64,000 nt of DNA from Methylobacterium durans (GTDB lineage: Bacteria > Pseudomonadota > Alphaproteobacteria > Rhizobiales > Beijerinckiaceae), in NCBI RefSeq assembly GCF_003173715.1, contig NZ_CP029550.1, forward strand, positions 930,001 through 994,000, read 5' to 3'. The position numbers and the translations under genes were made by a program. How positions within the stretch are numbered: the stretch's first letter is position 1; every line of letters starts with the position of its first letter. The notes beneath the pieces were generated by a model. It made no database searches. It was not told the origin of the DNA and worked only from the letters and a program-made list of their open reading frames with translations. This document shows, piece by piece, positions 39,556-49,265 of this stretch.

Positions 39556-41382
39556 ATGTGCGGCATCGTAGGCATCGCAGGGCGCGACGCGGTGGCAGGC
39601 CAGGTGATCGAGGCGCTGCGCCGCCTCGAATACCGCGGCTACGATTCCGCCGGCATCGCAACCCTCGAACACGGCCGCCTCGAGCGCCGCCGCGCCGAGG
39701 GCAAGCTCGCCAACCTCCAGCTCAAGCTGATCCAGGCCCCGCTCGCCGGCGCCATCGGCATCGGACACACCCGCTGGGCCACCCACGGCAAGCCCAACGA
39801 GATCAACGCCCACCCCCACGCCACCGACCGCCTCGCCGTCGTCCACAACGGCATCATCGAGAACTTCCGCGAGCTGAAGCGCGAGCTCCAGGCCCACGGC
39901 ATCGCCTTCGAGACCGAGACCGACACCGAGGTCGTCGCCCAGGCCGTCAGCCACGCCATGGCCCAGGGCCTCGGCCCCGTCGAGGCGGTCGCCGCCACCC
40001 TGCCGAAACTCCGCGGCGCCTTCGCCCTCGGCTTCCTGTTTGCCGGCCGCGACGACCTCCTGATCGGCGCCCGCCACGGCGCGCCGCTGGCCATCGGCTA
40101 CGGCGAGGGCGAGACCTATCTCGGCTCGGACGCGCTGGCACTCGCCCCCTTCACCGACGAGATCACCTATCTCGAGGAGGGCGACTGGGCGATCCTCACC
40201 CGCGAGGGCGCCGAGATCCGCGACGTCGCCGGCCGGCCGGTCGAGCGCCCGCGCCAGAAGATCGCCGCCCAGGCCTACCGCATCGACAAGGGCAACCATC
40301 GCCACTTCATGGCGAAAGAGATCCACGAGCAGCCCGAGGTGGTGGGCCGCACGCTCGCCCACTACGTCAACCTCGCCGAGGGCCGGGTGGCGCTGCCCGA
40401 GCCGCTGCCCTTCTCGTTCGCGGACCTGACGCGGATCTCGATCACCGCCTGCGGCACCGCCTACTACGCGGGGCTGGTGGCCAAGTACTGGTTCGAGCGG
40501 ATCGCCCGGCTGCCGGTGGAGATCGACGTGGCCTCGGAGGCCCGCTACCGCGAGGCGCCGCTGGAGGCGGGCGGGCTGACCCTGGTGATCTCGCAATCGG
40601 GCGAGACCGCCGACACGCTGGCCTCGCTGCGCTACGCCAAGGGACAGGGCCAGCACACGCTGGGGGTGGTCAACGTGCCGACCTCGACGATCGCGCGGGA
40701 GGCGTCGGCCGTGCTGCCGACGCTGGCGGGTCCCGAGATCGGGGTGGCCTCGACCAAGGCGTTCTCCTGCCAGCTGACCGTGCTGCTGTGCCTGGCTCTG
40801 CATGCGGGCCGGGAGCGGGGCGTGCTCACGGCGGCCGACGAGCGGCGCCTGGTCGACGCGCTGATCACGGTGCCGGGGCTGATGGCGGAGGCCGTCAAGC
40901 AGGAGGGCGAGATCGAGGGGCTGGCCCGCGAGATCGCGAAGGCGCGGGACGTTCTGTATCTGGGCCGGGGCACGGCCTACCCGATGGCGCTGGAGGGGGC
41001 GCTGAAGCTGAAGGAGATCAGCTACATCCACGCGGAGGGCTACGCGGCGGGGGAGCTGAAGCACGGGCCGATCGCGCTGATCGACGAGAGCGTTCCGGTG
41101 ATCGTGATCGCGCCGCACGATGCGATCTTCGAGAAGACGGTCTCGAACATGCAGGAGGTGGCGGCGCGGGGCGGCCGGATCATCCTGGTGGGCGATGCCA
41201 AGGGGGCGGCGGAGGCGGGCCTCGACACGCTGGCGACCCTGACCATGCCCGACCTCGACCCCGTGGTCGCCCCGATCGTCTACGCGGTCCCCATGCAATT
41301 GATCGCCTACCACGTGGCCGTCAGCATGGGCAAAGACGTCGACCAGCCGCGGAACCTCGCCAAGTCCGTCACGGTGGAGTGA
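39556..41382 (+). CDS. glmS: Glutamine-fructose-6-phosphate aminotransferase (isomerising)
   Basis: A 608-residue enzyme making glucosamine-6-phosphate, the entry to UDP-GlcNAc. The N-terminal Ntn glutaminase starts with the catalytic Cys (MCGIVGIAGRD) and has GIGHTRWATHG and VVHNGIIENF. Two SIS domains follow, with ISQSGETADTLA and ISYIHAEGYAAGELKHGP, and the C-terminus ends NLAKSVTVE. GAGGAG precedes the ATG. Its position directly after the Pel deacetylase gene suggests it feeds amino-sugar precursor to the exopolysaccharide. Whether another glmS exists elsewhere is unknown. Confidence 0.96.
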   Translation: MCGIVGIAGRDAVAGQVIEALRRLEYRGYDSAGIATLEHGRLERRRAEGKLANLQLKLIQAPLAGAIGIGHTRWATHGKPNEINAHPHATDRLAVVHNGIIENFRELKRELQAHGIAFETETDTEVVAQAVSHAMAQGLGPVEAVAATLPKLRGAFALGFLFAGRDDLLIGARHGAPLAIGYGEGETYLGSDALALAPFTDEITYLEEGDWAILTREGAEIRDVAGRPVERPRQKIAAQAYRIDKGNHRHFMAKEIHEQPEVVGRTLAHYVNLAEGRVALPEPLPFSFADLTRISITACGTAYYAGLVAKYWFERIARLPVEIDVASEARYREAPLEAGGLTLVISQSGETADTLASLRYAKGQGQHTLGVVNVPTSTIAREASAVLPTLAGPEIGVASTKAFSCQLTVLLCLALHAGRERGVLTAADERRLVDALITVPGLMAEAVKQEGEIEGLAREIAKARDVLYLGRGTAYPMALEGALKLKEISYIHAEGYAAGELKHGPIALIDESVPVIVIAPHDAIFEKTVSNMQEVAARGGRIILVGDAKGAAEAGLDTLATLTMPDLDPVVAPIVYAVPMQLIAYHVAVSMGKDVDQPRNLAKSVTVE

Positions 41383-41485
41383 GGGGAAGGCCCCTGGCGG
41401 CGCGCGCCGTCCGGGCTAGATCGTTCCACAAAACGGTTCGCCGTCCGCTGGAAGCGGGCGGCGTCCGCGGATGGGACGACGCGAG

Positions 41486-42706
41486 ATGACGAGCGAGACC
41501 GCGAGACGCCTCGGGCACCACACCACCCCGGCCACCGCCTTCGCCTGGGAGGATCCGTTTCTCCTGGACGATCAGCTCAGTGCGGACGAGCGCGCGATCC
41601 GCGACACGGCGCGCGCCTTCGCGCAGGACGAGCTCCTGCCGGGCATCGTCGACGCCTACGCGGAGGAGCGGACCGACCGCTCGCTGTTCGCCCGGATGGG
41701 CGCGGTCGGCCTCCTCGGCGTGACCCTGCCCGAGGAATACGGCTGCGCGGATGCGAGTGCCGTCGCCTACGGTCTGGTGGCGCGGGAGATCGAGCGGGTC
41801 GATTCCGGCTACCGCTCGATGATGAGCGTCCAATCCTCGCTGGTGATGTACCCGATCTTCGCCTACGGCGACGAGACTCAGCGCCGACGCTTCCTGCCGA
41901 AGCTCGCCAGCGGCGAATGGGTCGGTTGCTTCGGCCTCACTGAGCCCGATGCGGGCTCCGACCCCGCCGGCATGCGCACGCGTGCGACCCGCGTTGACGG
42001 CGGCTACCGGCTGACCGGCACCAAGACCTGGATCTCCAACGCGCCCTTCGCGGACGTGTTCGTGGTCTGGGCGAAATCGGACGCCCACGGCGGCGCGATC
42101 CGCGGGTTCGTGCTGGAGAAGGGCATGGCGGGCCTCTCCGCCCCGACGATCGCGGGAAAGCTCTCCCTGCGGGCTTCGATCACCGGCGAGATCGTGATGG
42201 AGGACGTCGCGGTGCCCGACGGCGCGCTCCTGCCCAACGTCACGGGCCTCAAGGGCCCGTTCGGATGCCTGAACCGGGCGCGCTACGGCATCTCCTGGGG
42301 CGCGATGGGGGCAGCCGAGGATTGCTGGCACCGGGCGCGCACCTACACGCTGGAGCGCCGCCAGTTCGGCCGGCCGCTCGCACAGACGCAACTCGTGCAG
42401 AAGAAGCTCGCGGACATGCAGACGGAGATCGCACTCGGACTTCAGGCCGCCCTGCGGGTGGGGCGCCTGTTCGACGAAGGCCGCGTGGCGCCGGAGATGA
42501 TCAGCCTGATCAAGCGCAACAATTGCGGCAAGGCGCTCGACATCGCCCGCTCCGCCCGGGACATGCACGGCGGCAACGGCATCATGGGCGCGTATCACGT
42601 GATGCGCCACGCCCAGAACCTCGAGACGGTCAACACCTACGAGGGGACGCACGATGTCCACGCGCTGATCCTCGGCCGGGCCCAGACGGGACTCTCCGCC
42701 TTCTGA
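41486..42706 (+). CDS. Glutaryl-CoA dehydrogenase-like acyl-CoA dehydrogenase
   Basis: About 406 residues, an FAD enzyme of the acyl-CoA dehydrogenase family. It has [17 protein letters not shown], the FAD/substrate blocks [16 protein letters not shown] and [35 protein letters not shown] and the catalytic Glu in [17 protein letters not shown]. These are characteristic of glutaryl-CoA dehydrogenase, which makes crotonyl-CoA in lysine and tryptophan breakdown. ATG 41471 would add five residues. No partner CoA-transferase is adjacent. Confidence 0.88.
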   Translation: MTSETARRLGHHTTPATAFAWEDPFLLDDQLSADERAIRDTARAFAQDELLPGIVDAYAEERTDRSLFARMGAVGLLGVTLPEEYGCADASAVAYGLVAREIERVDSGYRSMMSVQSSLVMYPIFAYGDETQRRRFLPKLASGEWVGCFGLTEPDAGSDPAGMRTRATRVDGGYRLTGTKTWISNAPFADVFVVWAKSDAHGGAIRGFVLEKGMAGLSAPTIAGKLSLRASITGEIVMEDVAVPDGALLPNVTGLKGPFGCLNRARYGISWGAMGAAEDCWHRARTYTLERRQFGRPLAQTQLVQKKLADMQTEIALGLQAALRVGRLFDEGRVAPEMISLIKRNNCGKALDIARSARDMHGGNGIMGAYHVMRHAQNLETVNTYEGTHDVHALILGRAQTGLSAF

Positions 42707-42785
42707 CCGCTCGCGCGCCGGCATTGAATTCGCCGACGCGGAACGGCATATCGCCAGCGATTTTTCGCGGAGCGGAGGCGACATC

Positions 42786-44618
42786 TTGAGCGAGACGGTG
42801 GAGCGGCACGAGTTCGGTGCCGAGGTCGGGCGCCTGTTGGACCTCGTCGTCCACGCCCTCTATTCCGATCGGGAGATCTTCCTGCGCGAGCTCGTCGCGA
42901 ACGCGGCGGACGCGATGGATCGGCGCCGCTTCGAGGCGCTGACCGCCTCGGGCCTCGCCCTGCCGCCCGATGCCAAGGTCCGCATCGTCCCCGACAAGGC
43001 GGCGCGCACGCTCACGCTGTCGGATGCCGGCATCGGCATGTCGAAGGAGGATCTCGGGCAGAATCTCGGCACGATCGCGCGCTCCGGGACTCGCGCCTTC
43101 AGCCAGACGCTGGCCGAGGCGAAGCCCGACGAGCGCCCGAGCCTGATCGGCCAGTTCGGCGTCGGCTTCTACTCGGCCTTCATGGTGGCGGACCGGGTGA
43201 CGGTGACCTCGCGCCGGGCCGGCTCCGACGAGGCCTGGACCTGGGCCTCGGACGGCGGCGGCAGCTACACGCTGGAACGGGCCGAGCGCGCGGAGCCGGG
43301 CACCGACATCGTGCTCCACCTCAAAGAGGACGCCGACGAGTACCTGGAGCCCTACCGGCTCGACCACGTCGTGCGCAAATGGGCGGACTTCATCACGGTC
43401 CCGATCGCGATCGTGCAGGAGGGCCGCGAGGAATCGGCCAACCAGGGCACGGCGCTCTGGCGCAAGGCGAAGTCGGAGATCTCGGAGGAGCAGTACACGG
43501 AGTTCTACCGCCAGGTCGGCATGAACTTCGACAAGCCCTGGGCCACCCTGCACTGGCGGGCCGAAGGAGCGCTCGAATTCTCGGCGCTGCTGTTCGTGCC
43601 CGGCATGAAGCCGTTCCAGGCCCTCGACAACGAGCGCGAGAGCAAGGTGCGCCTGCATGTGCGGCGCATGTTCATCACGGACGAGGCCGGGCTGCTGCCG
43701 TCCTGGCTGCGCTTCGTGCAGGGCGTGGTCGACACCGAGGATCTGCCGCTCAACGTCTCCCGCGAGATGCTCCAGGCAACCCCGGCGCTGGCCAAGATCC
43801 GGCGCGCGGTGACGGGGCGCGTCCTGTCCGAACTCGCGAGCCGGGCCAAGGAGGGCGAGTCCTACGCGACCTTCTGGGAGAATTTCGGCCCGATCCTGAA
43901 GGAAGGCATCTACGAGGATCACGAGCGCCGCGCCGAGATCGCACCGCTGCTGCGCTTCCGCTCGTCGGCCGTCGAGGGCTGGACCTCGCTGCCCGACTAC
44001 GTGTCCCGCATGAAGGACGGGCAGGAGGCGATCTACTACCTCGTCGCGGACGATGCGGACGCGCTGGCAAAATCCCCGCAGCTCGAGGGTTTCCGCGCCC
44101 GCGGCATCGAGGTGCTGCTGCTCTCCGACCACGTCGACGCGTTCTGGCCGGAGGCGCTGGCGCGCTTCGAGGACAAGCCGCTGCGCTCGGTCACCCAGGG
44201 CGGTGTCGACCTCTCCAAATTCGCGGGCGACGAGGCGGGCGGCGAGGCCCCGGCCGGCATCGAGACGCTGGTGGCGGCGCTGAAGGCCGCCTTGTCTGGC
44301 GAGGTGTCCGACGTACGCGCCACCGACCGGCTCGTCGACAGCGCGGTGGTGCTCTCCGCCTCCGGCAGCGGCCCCGACCTCCAGATGCAGCGGCTGCTGC
44401 GCCGGGCCGGCCGGGCGTCCTCGGGCTTGGCGATCCTCGAGATCAACCCGCGTCACCCGCTGATCCGCTCGCTCGCCGAGGGGCCCGAGGGCGACGTGGC
44501 ATCGGCGGCGGGCACCCTGCTCGATCTCGCCCGCATCCAGGACGGCGACTCGCCGCGCGACCCGGTCGCCTTCGCCCGCACCGTCGCCGCGGCGCTCGCC
44601 GCCGGAAAGCCGGCCTGA
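42786..44618 (+). CDS. htpG: Hsp90-family chaperone HtpG
   Basis: A 610-residue ATP-dependent chaperone. The N-terminal ATP-binding domain shows [30 protein letters not shown] and [15 protein letters not shown]. The middle domain contains [19 protein letters not shown]. The last third is the dimerisation region. The start is a TTG at 42786 with a GGAGG-like site 8 bases upstream. Usual length for the family. Confidence 0.95.
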   Translation: MSETVERHEFGAEVGRLLDLVVHALYSDREIFLRELVANAADAMDRRRFEALTASGLALPPDAKVRIVPDKAARTLTLSDAGIGMSKEDLGQNLGTIARSGTRAFSQTLAEAKPDERPSLIGQFGVGFYSAFMVADRVTVTSRRAGSDEAWTWASDGGGSYTLERAERAEPGTDIVLHLKEDADEYLEPYRLDHVVRKWADFITVPIAIVQEGREESANQGTALWRKAKSEISEEQYTEFYRQVGMNFDKPWATLHWRAEGALEFSALLFVPGMKPFQALDNERESKVRLHVRRMFITDEAGLLPSWLRFVQGVVDTEDLPLNVSREMLQATPALAKIRRAVTGRVLSELASRAKEGESYATFWENFGPILKEGIYEDHERRAEIAPLLRFRSSAVEGWTSLPDYVSRMKDGQEAIYYLVADDADALAKSPQLEGFRARGIEVLLLSDHVDAFWPEALARFEDKPLRSVTQGGVDLSKFAGDEAGGEAPAGIETLVAALKAALSGEVSDVRATDRLVDSAVVLSASGSGPDLQMQRLLRRAGRASSGLAILEINPRHPLIRSLAEGPEGDVASAAGTLLDLARIQDGDSPRDPVAFARTVAAALAAGKPA

Positions 44619-44769
44619 CCGAGATGCGTCGGGTCCCGCGCCCGCTCGCGGGACCCGGCGGATCGGACGCCACCCGATCAGGGCGGATGCGCCGACGATC
44701 TTGCGCGACCCGCTTGTCGGAGCGTGAGCACGTGTGCTAGGCACCGCCCGTCTCGTCGAGGCGCCTCGC

Positions 44770-44859
44770 GGAGAGGTGGCAGAGCGGTTGAATGCACCGC
44801 ACTCGAAATGCGGCATGCCTGCAAGGGCATCGGGGGTTCGAATCCCTCCCTCTCCGCCA
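44770..44859 (+). tRNA. tRNA-Ser (anticodon CGA), CCA encoded
   Basis: The acceptor stem GGAGAGG pairs with CCTCTCC, followed by discriminator G and CCA at 44857-44859. The anticodon loop CTCGAAA (anticodon at 44804-44806) reads UCG codons. The long variable arm and GGTTCGAATCC T-loop are typical of tRNA-Ser. Integrase remnants and mobile elements lie directly downstream, so its 3' end is probably the attachment site of a genomic island. Confidence 0.97.
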
Positions 44860-45055
44860 CTTATCTCAGCCAAACGGCTGATTTCGTTGGGGAATTTCGC
44901 GAGTTCCGCTCGCCAACCCCAACGTTTACCCCAACATCGGGCGTGGATCTCAGCGGACGCCGGTGGATTGTCTAGCTTGTGGCGTCGAGCAGTCGTGGCG
45001 TCGGAGTGCGGGCTTGGCTAGCGACGCCTTAGCAGCGTTCTGTTCAGGGGTCGGT

Positions 45056-45568
45056 ATGGCTGGGACATCCATCTTTCCGGCATTACCGGAAAAGCGCGAG
45101 TTGCCCACCGAGTGGCGCGAGGCAGCCGCAACTGCAGCGCGCAACTTCGGTTTGGACAAGCCTCTGCACGAACTCGCCCCGGAGCACTGGCAGATCGTGC
45201 TCGCGAGCGTCGAGGATAGGATGCGTATGCGGGGCGTTCCCTCGTCTCCCGGCTGGCGGCGTGCGCTCGCCCAGCAGGTCGGACGCTCGGATGCGGGCAG
45301 TAGCAGCGAAGCTCTGGTGGTGGCGATAAATGCCAAGCGGGAGGAGATCGCAGCTCACGTCGCGCAGGAACTCGGGCTCGGTGAACTCGCCGGGCTCAGC
45401 CGCGAGGACCGCGCCGCAGTCGATCTGCAGACCTACGAAACCATTGAGGGTTGCACCGCTGACAGACCGGAGCCGGCAGACTGCTCAGACGCGGACAGAA
45501 CCATGCGGGGGCTGCTCGCCGAACATCGCGCCCTAAAGGAACAGCAGGCCGACGAGAACGATGCCTGA
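45056..45568 (+). CDS. Hypothetical protein at the island edge
   Basis: A 170-residue soluble protein that I do not recognise. It begins MAGTSIFPALPEKRELPTEW and has helical blocks such as LPTEWREAAATAARNFGLDK and LGLGELAGLSREDRAAVDLQ. ATG 45056 has CAGGGG upstream; the frame opens earlier (44963), but that part lacks structure. The stop overlaps the region of an integrase remnant in another frame. Confidence 0.45.
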   Translation: MAGTSIFPALPEKRELPTEWREAAATAARNFGLDKPLHELAPEHWQIVLASVEDRMRMRGVPSSPGWRRALAQQVGRSDAGSSSEALVVAINAKREEIAAHVAQELGLGELAGLSREDRAAVDLQTYETIEGCTADRPEPADCSDADRTMRGLLAEHRALKEQQADENDA

Positions 45569-45586
45569 GGCACTGACTATCATCGA

Positions 45587-45784
45587 GGCACCGCTACCGG
45601 CTTCGATGCCTCGGCCGGCGGGGCATACAGGCTGCGGGCTGGTTACATCACGACGGCGGCAGAGCGCGGCGCGGATCTCGCCCGGATCATGGATCAGTCG
45701 GGACACCGCGACCCGCGGACCGTCGTCGGTTACATCCGCCGGGCGAATGCCTTCAAGGACCACTCGGGCAGCGGGTTTCTGTAG
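45587..45784 (+). pseudogene. C-terminal fragment of a tyrosine recombinase (phage/island integrase)
   Basis: In this frame the translation runs [18 protein letters not shown], then [20 protein letters not shown] and [13 protein letters not shown] to a stop. It matches the catalytic end of tyrosine integrases: an Arg in the LRAG block, His-x2-Arg in GHRDPR and the Tyr in GYIRR. No start or N-terminal catalytic part is present. Located ~730 bases past tRNA-Ser, it is the relic of the integrase that inserted an element there. Confidence 0.75.
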
Positions 45785-46527
45785 GTCAGCCGAGCTGCTC
45801 TAGGACGATCTTGCGTAGTTCTTCGCGGGTCAGACCGCAGGGCTGTGGCCTCCAAACAGGATTGGAGATGGCCGGCTTAAGACACGCCGAGGAGCGCGAC
45901 CGCACCGTCGTAGGCTTCGGTTCAGTGGGGATGTGCATGTGAAATCCAAAAGCCGCTTCGGCAGAAGCCGTAAGGCGGCGCATGTGCAGAAGCGTCGCGG
46001 CTAGAAGCAAGCGACAGGCGCGCTGCGAAAGGCAGCGATCAAACTTTGAAATAGACGGGAAACCGGGCTCGGCGCTCGATCAAGAGCATGAGAGCGGGCC
46101 GAATGGATCTGGTCCGATCAACCTCATCTACAGGCGCAATGCGGTTCTGTGAAGGCCCTACTCATTCGCCGGCGATGGTCACCCCACCACGACGGCTCCC
46201 CGGCGAGGTTCATGGACGGATGGAGATCCTTCAGCGACTGACGCAGTTGGCCCTGAGCCCCACGACCAGTGGCTAGGCGGCCAACTCTGAAGCTCTGAAG
46301 ATGTCGGTTCGTCCGAGGTAGGTTGTGCGTCGGCATACTCCGACATCATGTCTTCGATCTCTGCAGGCCCAATCATATCCGCTCCTCAGCGGCAATGTTG
46401 CACCGCACAATAAAAACAGGTGCGTTAGTATGATGGTTCCTCGCCTGCGTCAGAGTGGACGCGGAGACCTGCAGCTTCCGCTGACTGTTGCGAAGTCAGG
46501 GCTCACGTTCGGGTAGCGTCCACGGAC
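45785..46527. other. Gene-poor stretch between integrase relic and IS element
   Basis: About 740 bases with lower GC than the core. On the minus strand a frame ending at 45786 finishes LTREELRKIVLEQLG, and one at 46179-46376 begins MIGPAEIEDMMSEYADAQPT. Both look weakly protein-like, but neither is supported well enough to call a gene. Likely degraded island DNA. Confidence 0.35.
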
Positions 46528-47876
46528 GAGGTGTAATTTCCGGGACCGTTTCGGTGGGGATTGGGGTGGCCATCGGGGCCGGCGGCTAAGGTGGAGTTTG
46601 CGGACTTCAACCTGAGCCGGGAGCACCCGATGACCGACGACAGAGTGGCACTGATCGAGGCGCTGCAGAAGGCTGACGACGGCAACTTCCTGCGCTCGTT
46701 GGCCGAGACGGTCCTGCAGATCCTGATGGAGGCCGACGTGGAGGGCCTGATCGGCGCGGGCCGCTACGAGCGCACAGGCGAACGCAGCACCTACCGCAAC
46801 GGCTATCGCGAGCGCAGCCTCGACACACGGCTCGGCTCACTCAACCTGAAGATCCCCAAGCTGCGGACCGGCAGCTATTTCCCCGGCTTCCTGGAGCCGC
46901 GCCGCACGGTCGAGAAGGCGCTGGTCGCCGTGATCCAGGAGGCGTGGATCGCCGGCGTCTCGACCCGGCGCGTGGACGACTTGGTGCAGGCCATGGGCCT
47001 GTCGGGCATCTCCAAGTCCTCCGTGTCGAAGCTGTGCAAGGAGATCGACGAGCGCGTGAACGCCTTCCTGACGCGCCCTCTCTCGGGTGCGTGGCCCTAT
47101 CTCTGGCTCGATGCCACCTACCTGAAGGTGCGCGAGGGCGGTCGCATCGTCTCTGTCGCTGCCATAGTCGCCGTCGCGGTGGACACCGAAGGCCGGCGCG
47201 AGATCGTCGGCCTGCACATCGGCCCCAGTGAGGCCGAGGTGTTCTGGACCGACTTCCTGCGGAGCTTGGTCAAGCGCGGGCTCTCGGGCGTGCAGCTCGT
47301 CATCTCGGATGCCCACGAGGGGCTCAAGGCGGCCATCCGCCGGGTGCTGAAGGCGACCTGGCAACGCTGCCGCGTTCACTGGACCCGGAACGCGCTGGCC
47401 TACGTGCCGCGGACCCAGCAGACCATGGTGGCTGCCGGCCTGCGCCACGCCTTCCAGCAGCCCGATCAGGACGCCGCCCGGGCCGCCCTTCAGCACCTGG
47501 GCGAGCAACTGCACAACCGCTGGCCGAAGCTGAAGGTCTTCATCGAGGCCACGTGCGAGGACGTGCTGGCCTACCTGACTTTCCCGCTCCAGCATCGGGC
47601 CAAGCTTCACAGCACGAACCCGCTGGAACGCCTCAACAAGGAGATCAAGCGGCGCGCCGATGTGGTCGGCATCTTCCCCAACACGGACTCGATCCAACGC
47701 CTGATCGGTGCGGTGCTTCTGGAGGCCAACGACGAGTGGCAGCTTCAGCACCGCTATATGCAGATCGAGGGCATGGCCGGGTTTGCTCCGGCGTTGATCG
47801 AGGAGAGCGTCACGACACTTCCACCACAGGCTGCCTGACCGATGGCGGCTCCAATTCCACCCCGAAAGTCCACCTC
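46528..47876 (+). mobile_element. IS256-family insertion sequence
   Basis: About 1.35 kb containing one transposase gene. The outer ends are inverted repeats: the left begins GAGGTGTAATTTC, and the right, read inward, GAGGTGGACTTTC. They remain similar further in (TTTCGG...TGG..TTGG...GCCATCGG). A clear target-site duplication could not be assigned. It lies between two integrase tails, so it inserted into already decaying island DNA. Confidence 0.8.
46630..47838 (+). CDS. IS256-family (mutator-type) transposase
   Basis: A 402-residue DDE transposase. Catalytic residues are visible in LWLDATYLKV (first Asp), VISDAHEGLKAAIRR (second Asp) and NPLERLNKEIKRR (Glu). ERSTYRNGYRERSLDTRLG near the N-terminus is the family's DNA-binding block. 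The frame is intact, so the element may still be active. ATG 46630 (MTDDRVALIE) is chosen; an earlier in-frame extension lies within the terminal repeat. Confidence 0.93.
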   Translation: MTDDRVALIEALQKADDGNFLRSLAETVLQILMEADVEGLIGAGRYERTGERSTYRNGYRERSLDTRLGSLNLKIPKLRTGSYFPGFLEPRRTVEKALVAVIQEAWIAGVSTRRVDDLVQAMGLSGISKSSVSKLCKEIDERVNAFLTRPLSGAWPYLWLDATYLKVREGGRIVSVAAIVAVAVDTEGRREIVGLHIGPSEAEVFWTDFLRSLVKRGLSGVQLVISDAHEGLKAAIRRVLKATWQRCRVHWTRNALAYVPRTQQTMVAAGLRHAFQQPDQDAARAALQHLGEQLHNRWPKLKVFIEATCEDVLAYLTFPLQHRAKLHSTNPLERLNKEIKRRADVVGIFPNTDSIQRLIGAVLLEANDEWQLQHRYMQIEGMAGFAPALIEESVTTLPPQAA

Positions 47877-47919
47877 ATTGACGGACGTAACCCACGTTCG
47901 TTTGGAAGGTTGTCGGCCT

Positions 47920-47970
47920 CGCCGCCGCGCCAACGCCTTCAAGGATCATTCGGGGCGCGGCTTGCTGTGA
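47920..47970 (+). pseudogene. Second integrase C-terminal tail
   Basis: The last codons read [15 protein letters not shown] then stop, nearly the same as the [15 protein letters not shown] end of the relic at 45784. The nucleotides differ enough to show a different integrase copy, not a fresh duplication. Only about 17 codons remain, just after the IS256 right end. Confidence 0.6.
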
Positions 47971-48064
47971 TGGCTCCCACTGTCCTGTCGCCCAGCTTTG
48001 AGCGCTGTGCACAATATCGCTGCATCGCACTGGCAGCCGGGTCGCTCCGTGATATAGCGCCGAT

Positions 48065-48286
48065 ATGCAAAAGCCTCTCGCGCACCCGTTCACGATAACC
48101 GTCGTGGCGGACAAGCCTCTTCGTCGCACCTACTCGTGGGCTGTCTGGCAACACGGGGGGATGACGAGGAGGCAGTCGCTGATTGCCTACACTACCTTCG
48201 AGGAGGCTCGTCTGGCCGGTAAGGCCGCCCTCGATGAGATGGTTGCGGCCTGGCGGCGCGAAGCGGTTCCCGTCCCGGCCGCCTGA
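48065..48286 (+). CDS. Small orphan protein, HPF/HPY family member 1
   Basis: A 73-residue protein: HPFTITVVADKP, then a WAVWQHGG strand and a helix TTFEEARLAGKAALDEMVAA. It shares the layout (HPF/Y-x-h start, GGM, TFEEAR-x-A-K-x-x-LxEM) with the protein at 54568 and more distantly with that at 51264. Probably a small cytoplasmic alpha/beta protein; function unknown. Confidence 0.55.
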   Translation: MQKPLAHPFTITVVADKPLRRTYSWAVWQHGGMTRRQSLIAYTTFEEARLAGKAALDEMVAAWRREAVPVPAA

Positions 48287-48289
48287 ATT

Positions 48290-48616
48290 CTAATGCCCGC
48301 GACGGACGTAGCGCGGCTTCATGTATGGCCTCGATTGATCCGGCGCGGTGAGCGTCTCCTCACTGATCGGCGTCGGCGCATCATTTGAGAAGGGTGTGGC
48401 AGGCAGCGGCATCCAATGGGTCGGTTCCCTGTACCGCGTCAGCATGTACCCGCTGTCTGCCAGAGAGACGATCCATTCCTCGCTCCTGCGACAGGCTACA
48501 ACGACGGGTGGACAGGTGATCCCGAAGGCGAACTCGGCCCAATCTACCGTGCCGCCGCTGAGCAAGATCCACGTGTCATCGAGTGGGGCCGTCTCGATTG
48601 GCTGCCATTCCGACAT
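48290..48616 (-). CDS. DUF551-like small protein
   Basis: A 108-residue protein beginning MSEWQPIETAPLDDTWILLS and containing THWMPLPATP. The W-x-P-I-x-T-A-P start and WMPLP block define DUF551, common in phages and islands. ATG 48616 is chosen because homologues start at MSEWQPI. Function unknown. It supports a prophage or mobile origin for the region. Confidence 0.7.
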   Translation of the reverse strand: MSEWQPIETAPLDDTWILLSGGTVDWAEFAFGITCPPVVVACRRSEEWIVSLADSGYMLTRYREPTHWMPLPATPFSNDAPTPISEETLTAPDQSRPYMKPRYVRRGH

Positions 48617-49021
48617 GGCTTGTCTCCCGACCGTGGACCATATCACCGGCTGTTGTAAGGGCTCATATCGGGCGGATCTCCCTCAATTCGCTTGCTATGG
48701 GTGCGCAGCAAGCATCACGTGGGAGCCCAGTGCGACGGTCCTACGGGTGCGTCCGTGAAGGATCCGCCTTCTGACAAGCGTACCGATCAGGCGGAGAAGC
48801 TCTTGGTGCTGTGGGCCCCCTCCGACGACGAGGAAGGGGCTAAGCTCGATCTCGGTGGGTAGACCACCGGACGGCTAATTCGGCACATGCAGGACGACAG
48901 GACGTCCTGTCGTGGCCCTCCGGCCCAAGAACCACCGGATCCCCGCTAGGGCTGGCGTAAAGCTCTCCGGTCGGACGTCACCGGAGGCTCCTCATTGATA
49001 TCCCTAGCTGGGATCTCCCGT
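48617..49021. other. Intergenic stretch with a perfect 20-bp palindrome
   Basis: About 400 bases without a convincing gene. Its only striking element is the palindrome at 48894-48913. Short open frames here have no ribosome site. Confidence 0.4.
48894..48913. promoter_or_regulatory. Perfect palindrome ACGACAGGAC/GTCCTGTCGT
   Basis: All 20 bases are self-complementary with no spacer, ending exactly at both sides (flanking bases do not pair). Spacer-free palindromes of this length are usual binding sites for dimeric repressors or recombinases; as a transcript it would form a poor hairpin. Confidence 0.4.
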
Positions 49022-49222
49022 TTAGGAGACGAGGGTGAGTTCGCCTTCAAGCGCAGCACGCTCGCCCAGGGCCGATTTCACGCGGTACGCTGGCTCGCCC
49101 GAACGCTCCTCCGGCATGAGCCGAACGATCTCGTAGATGCTGCTGACAGCACCCCCGCGATCAACGGAGCCGTGCTGCCGGGCCTGCCGCACCTGCTGGC
49201 CGATCTTGAACTTGTGAGACAT
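49022..49222 (-). CDS. Small basic protein, function unknown
   Basis: A 66-residue protein: MSHKFKIGQQVRQARQHGS, then VSSIYEIVRLMPEERSGEPA and YRVKSALGERA. The length and the SH3-like pattern (FKIGQQVR ... YEIVRLMP ... YRVKS) suggest a compact beta barrel. AAGGAG is 8 bases before the ATG. Similar short proteins are frequent in Methylobacterium. It precedes a cold-shock gene on the same strand by two genes. Confidence 0.65.
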   Translation of the reverse strand: MSHKFKIGQQVRQARQHGSVDRGGAVSSIYEIVRLMPEERSGEPAYRVKSALGERAALEGELTLVS

Positions 49223-49265
49223 CTGCAATTCTCCTTGATCTCGCCACTCTGCGGAACGTGGCCGC

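Noticed and set aside
46515..47890. Target-site duplication of the IS256 element
   Set aside because: ACGGAC occurs near both ends but not directly abutting the inverted repeats, so no duplication can be assigned.
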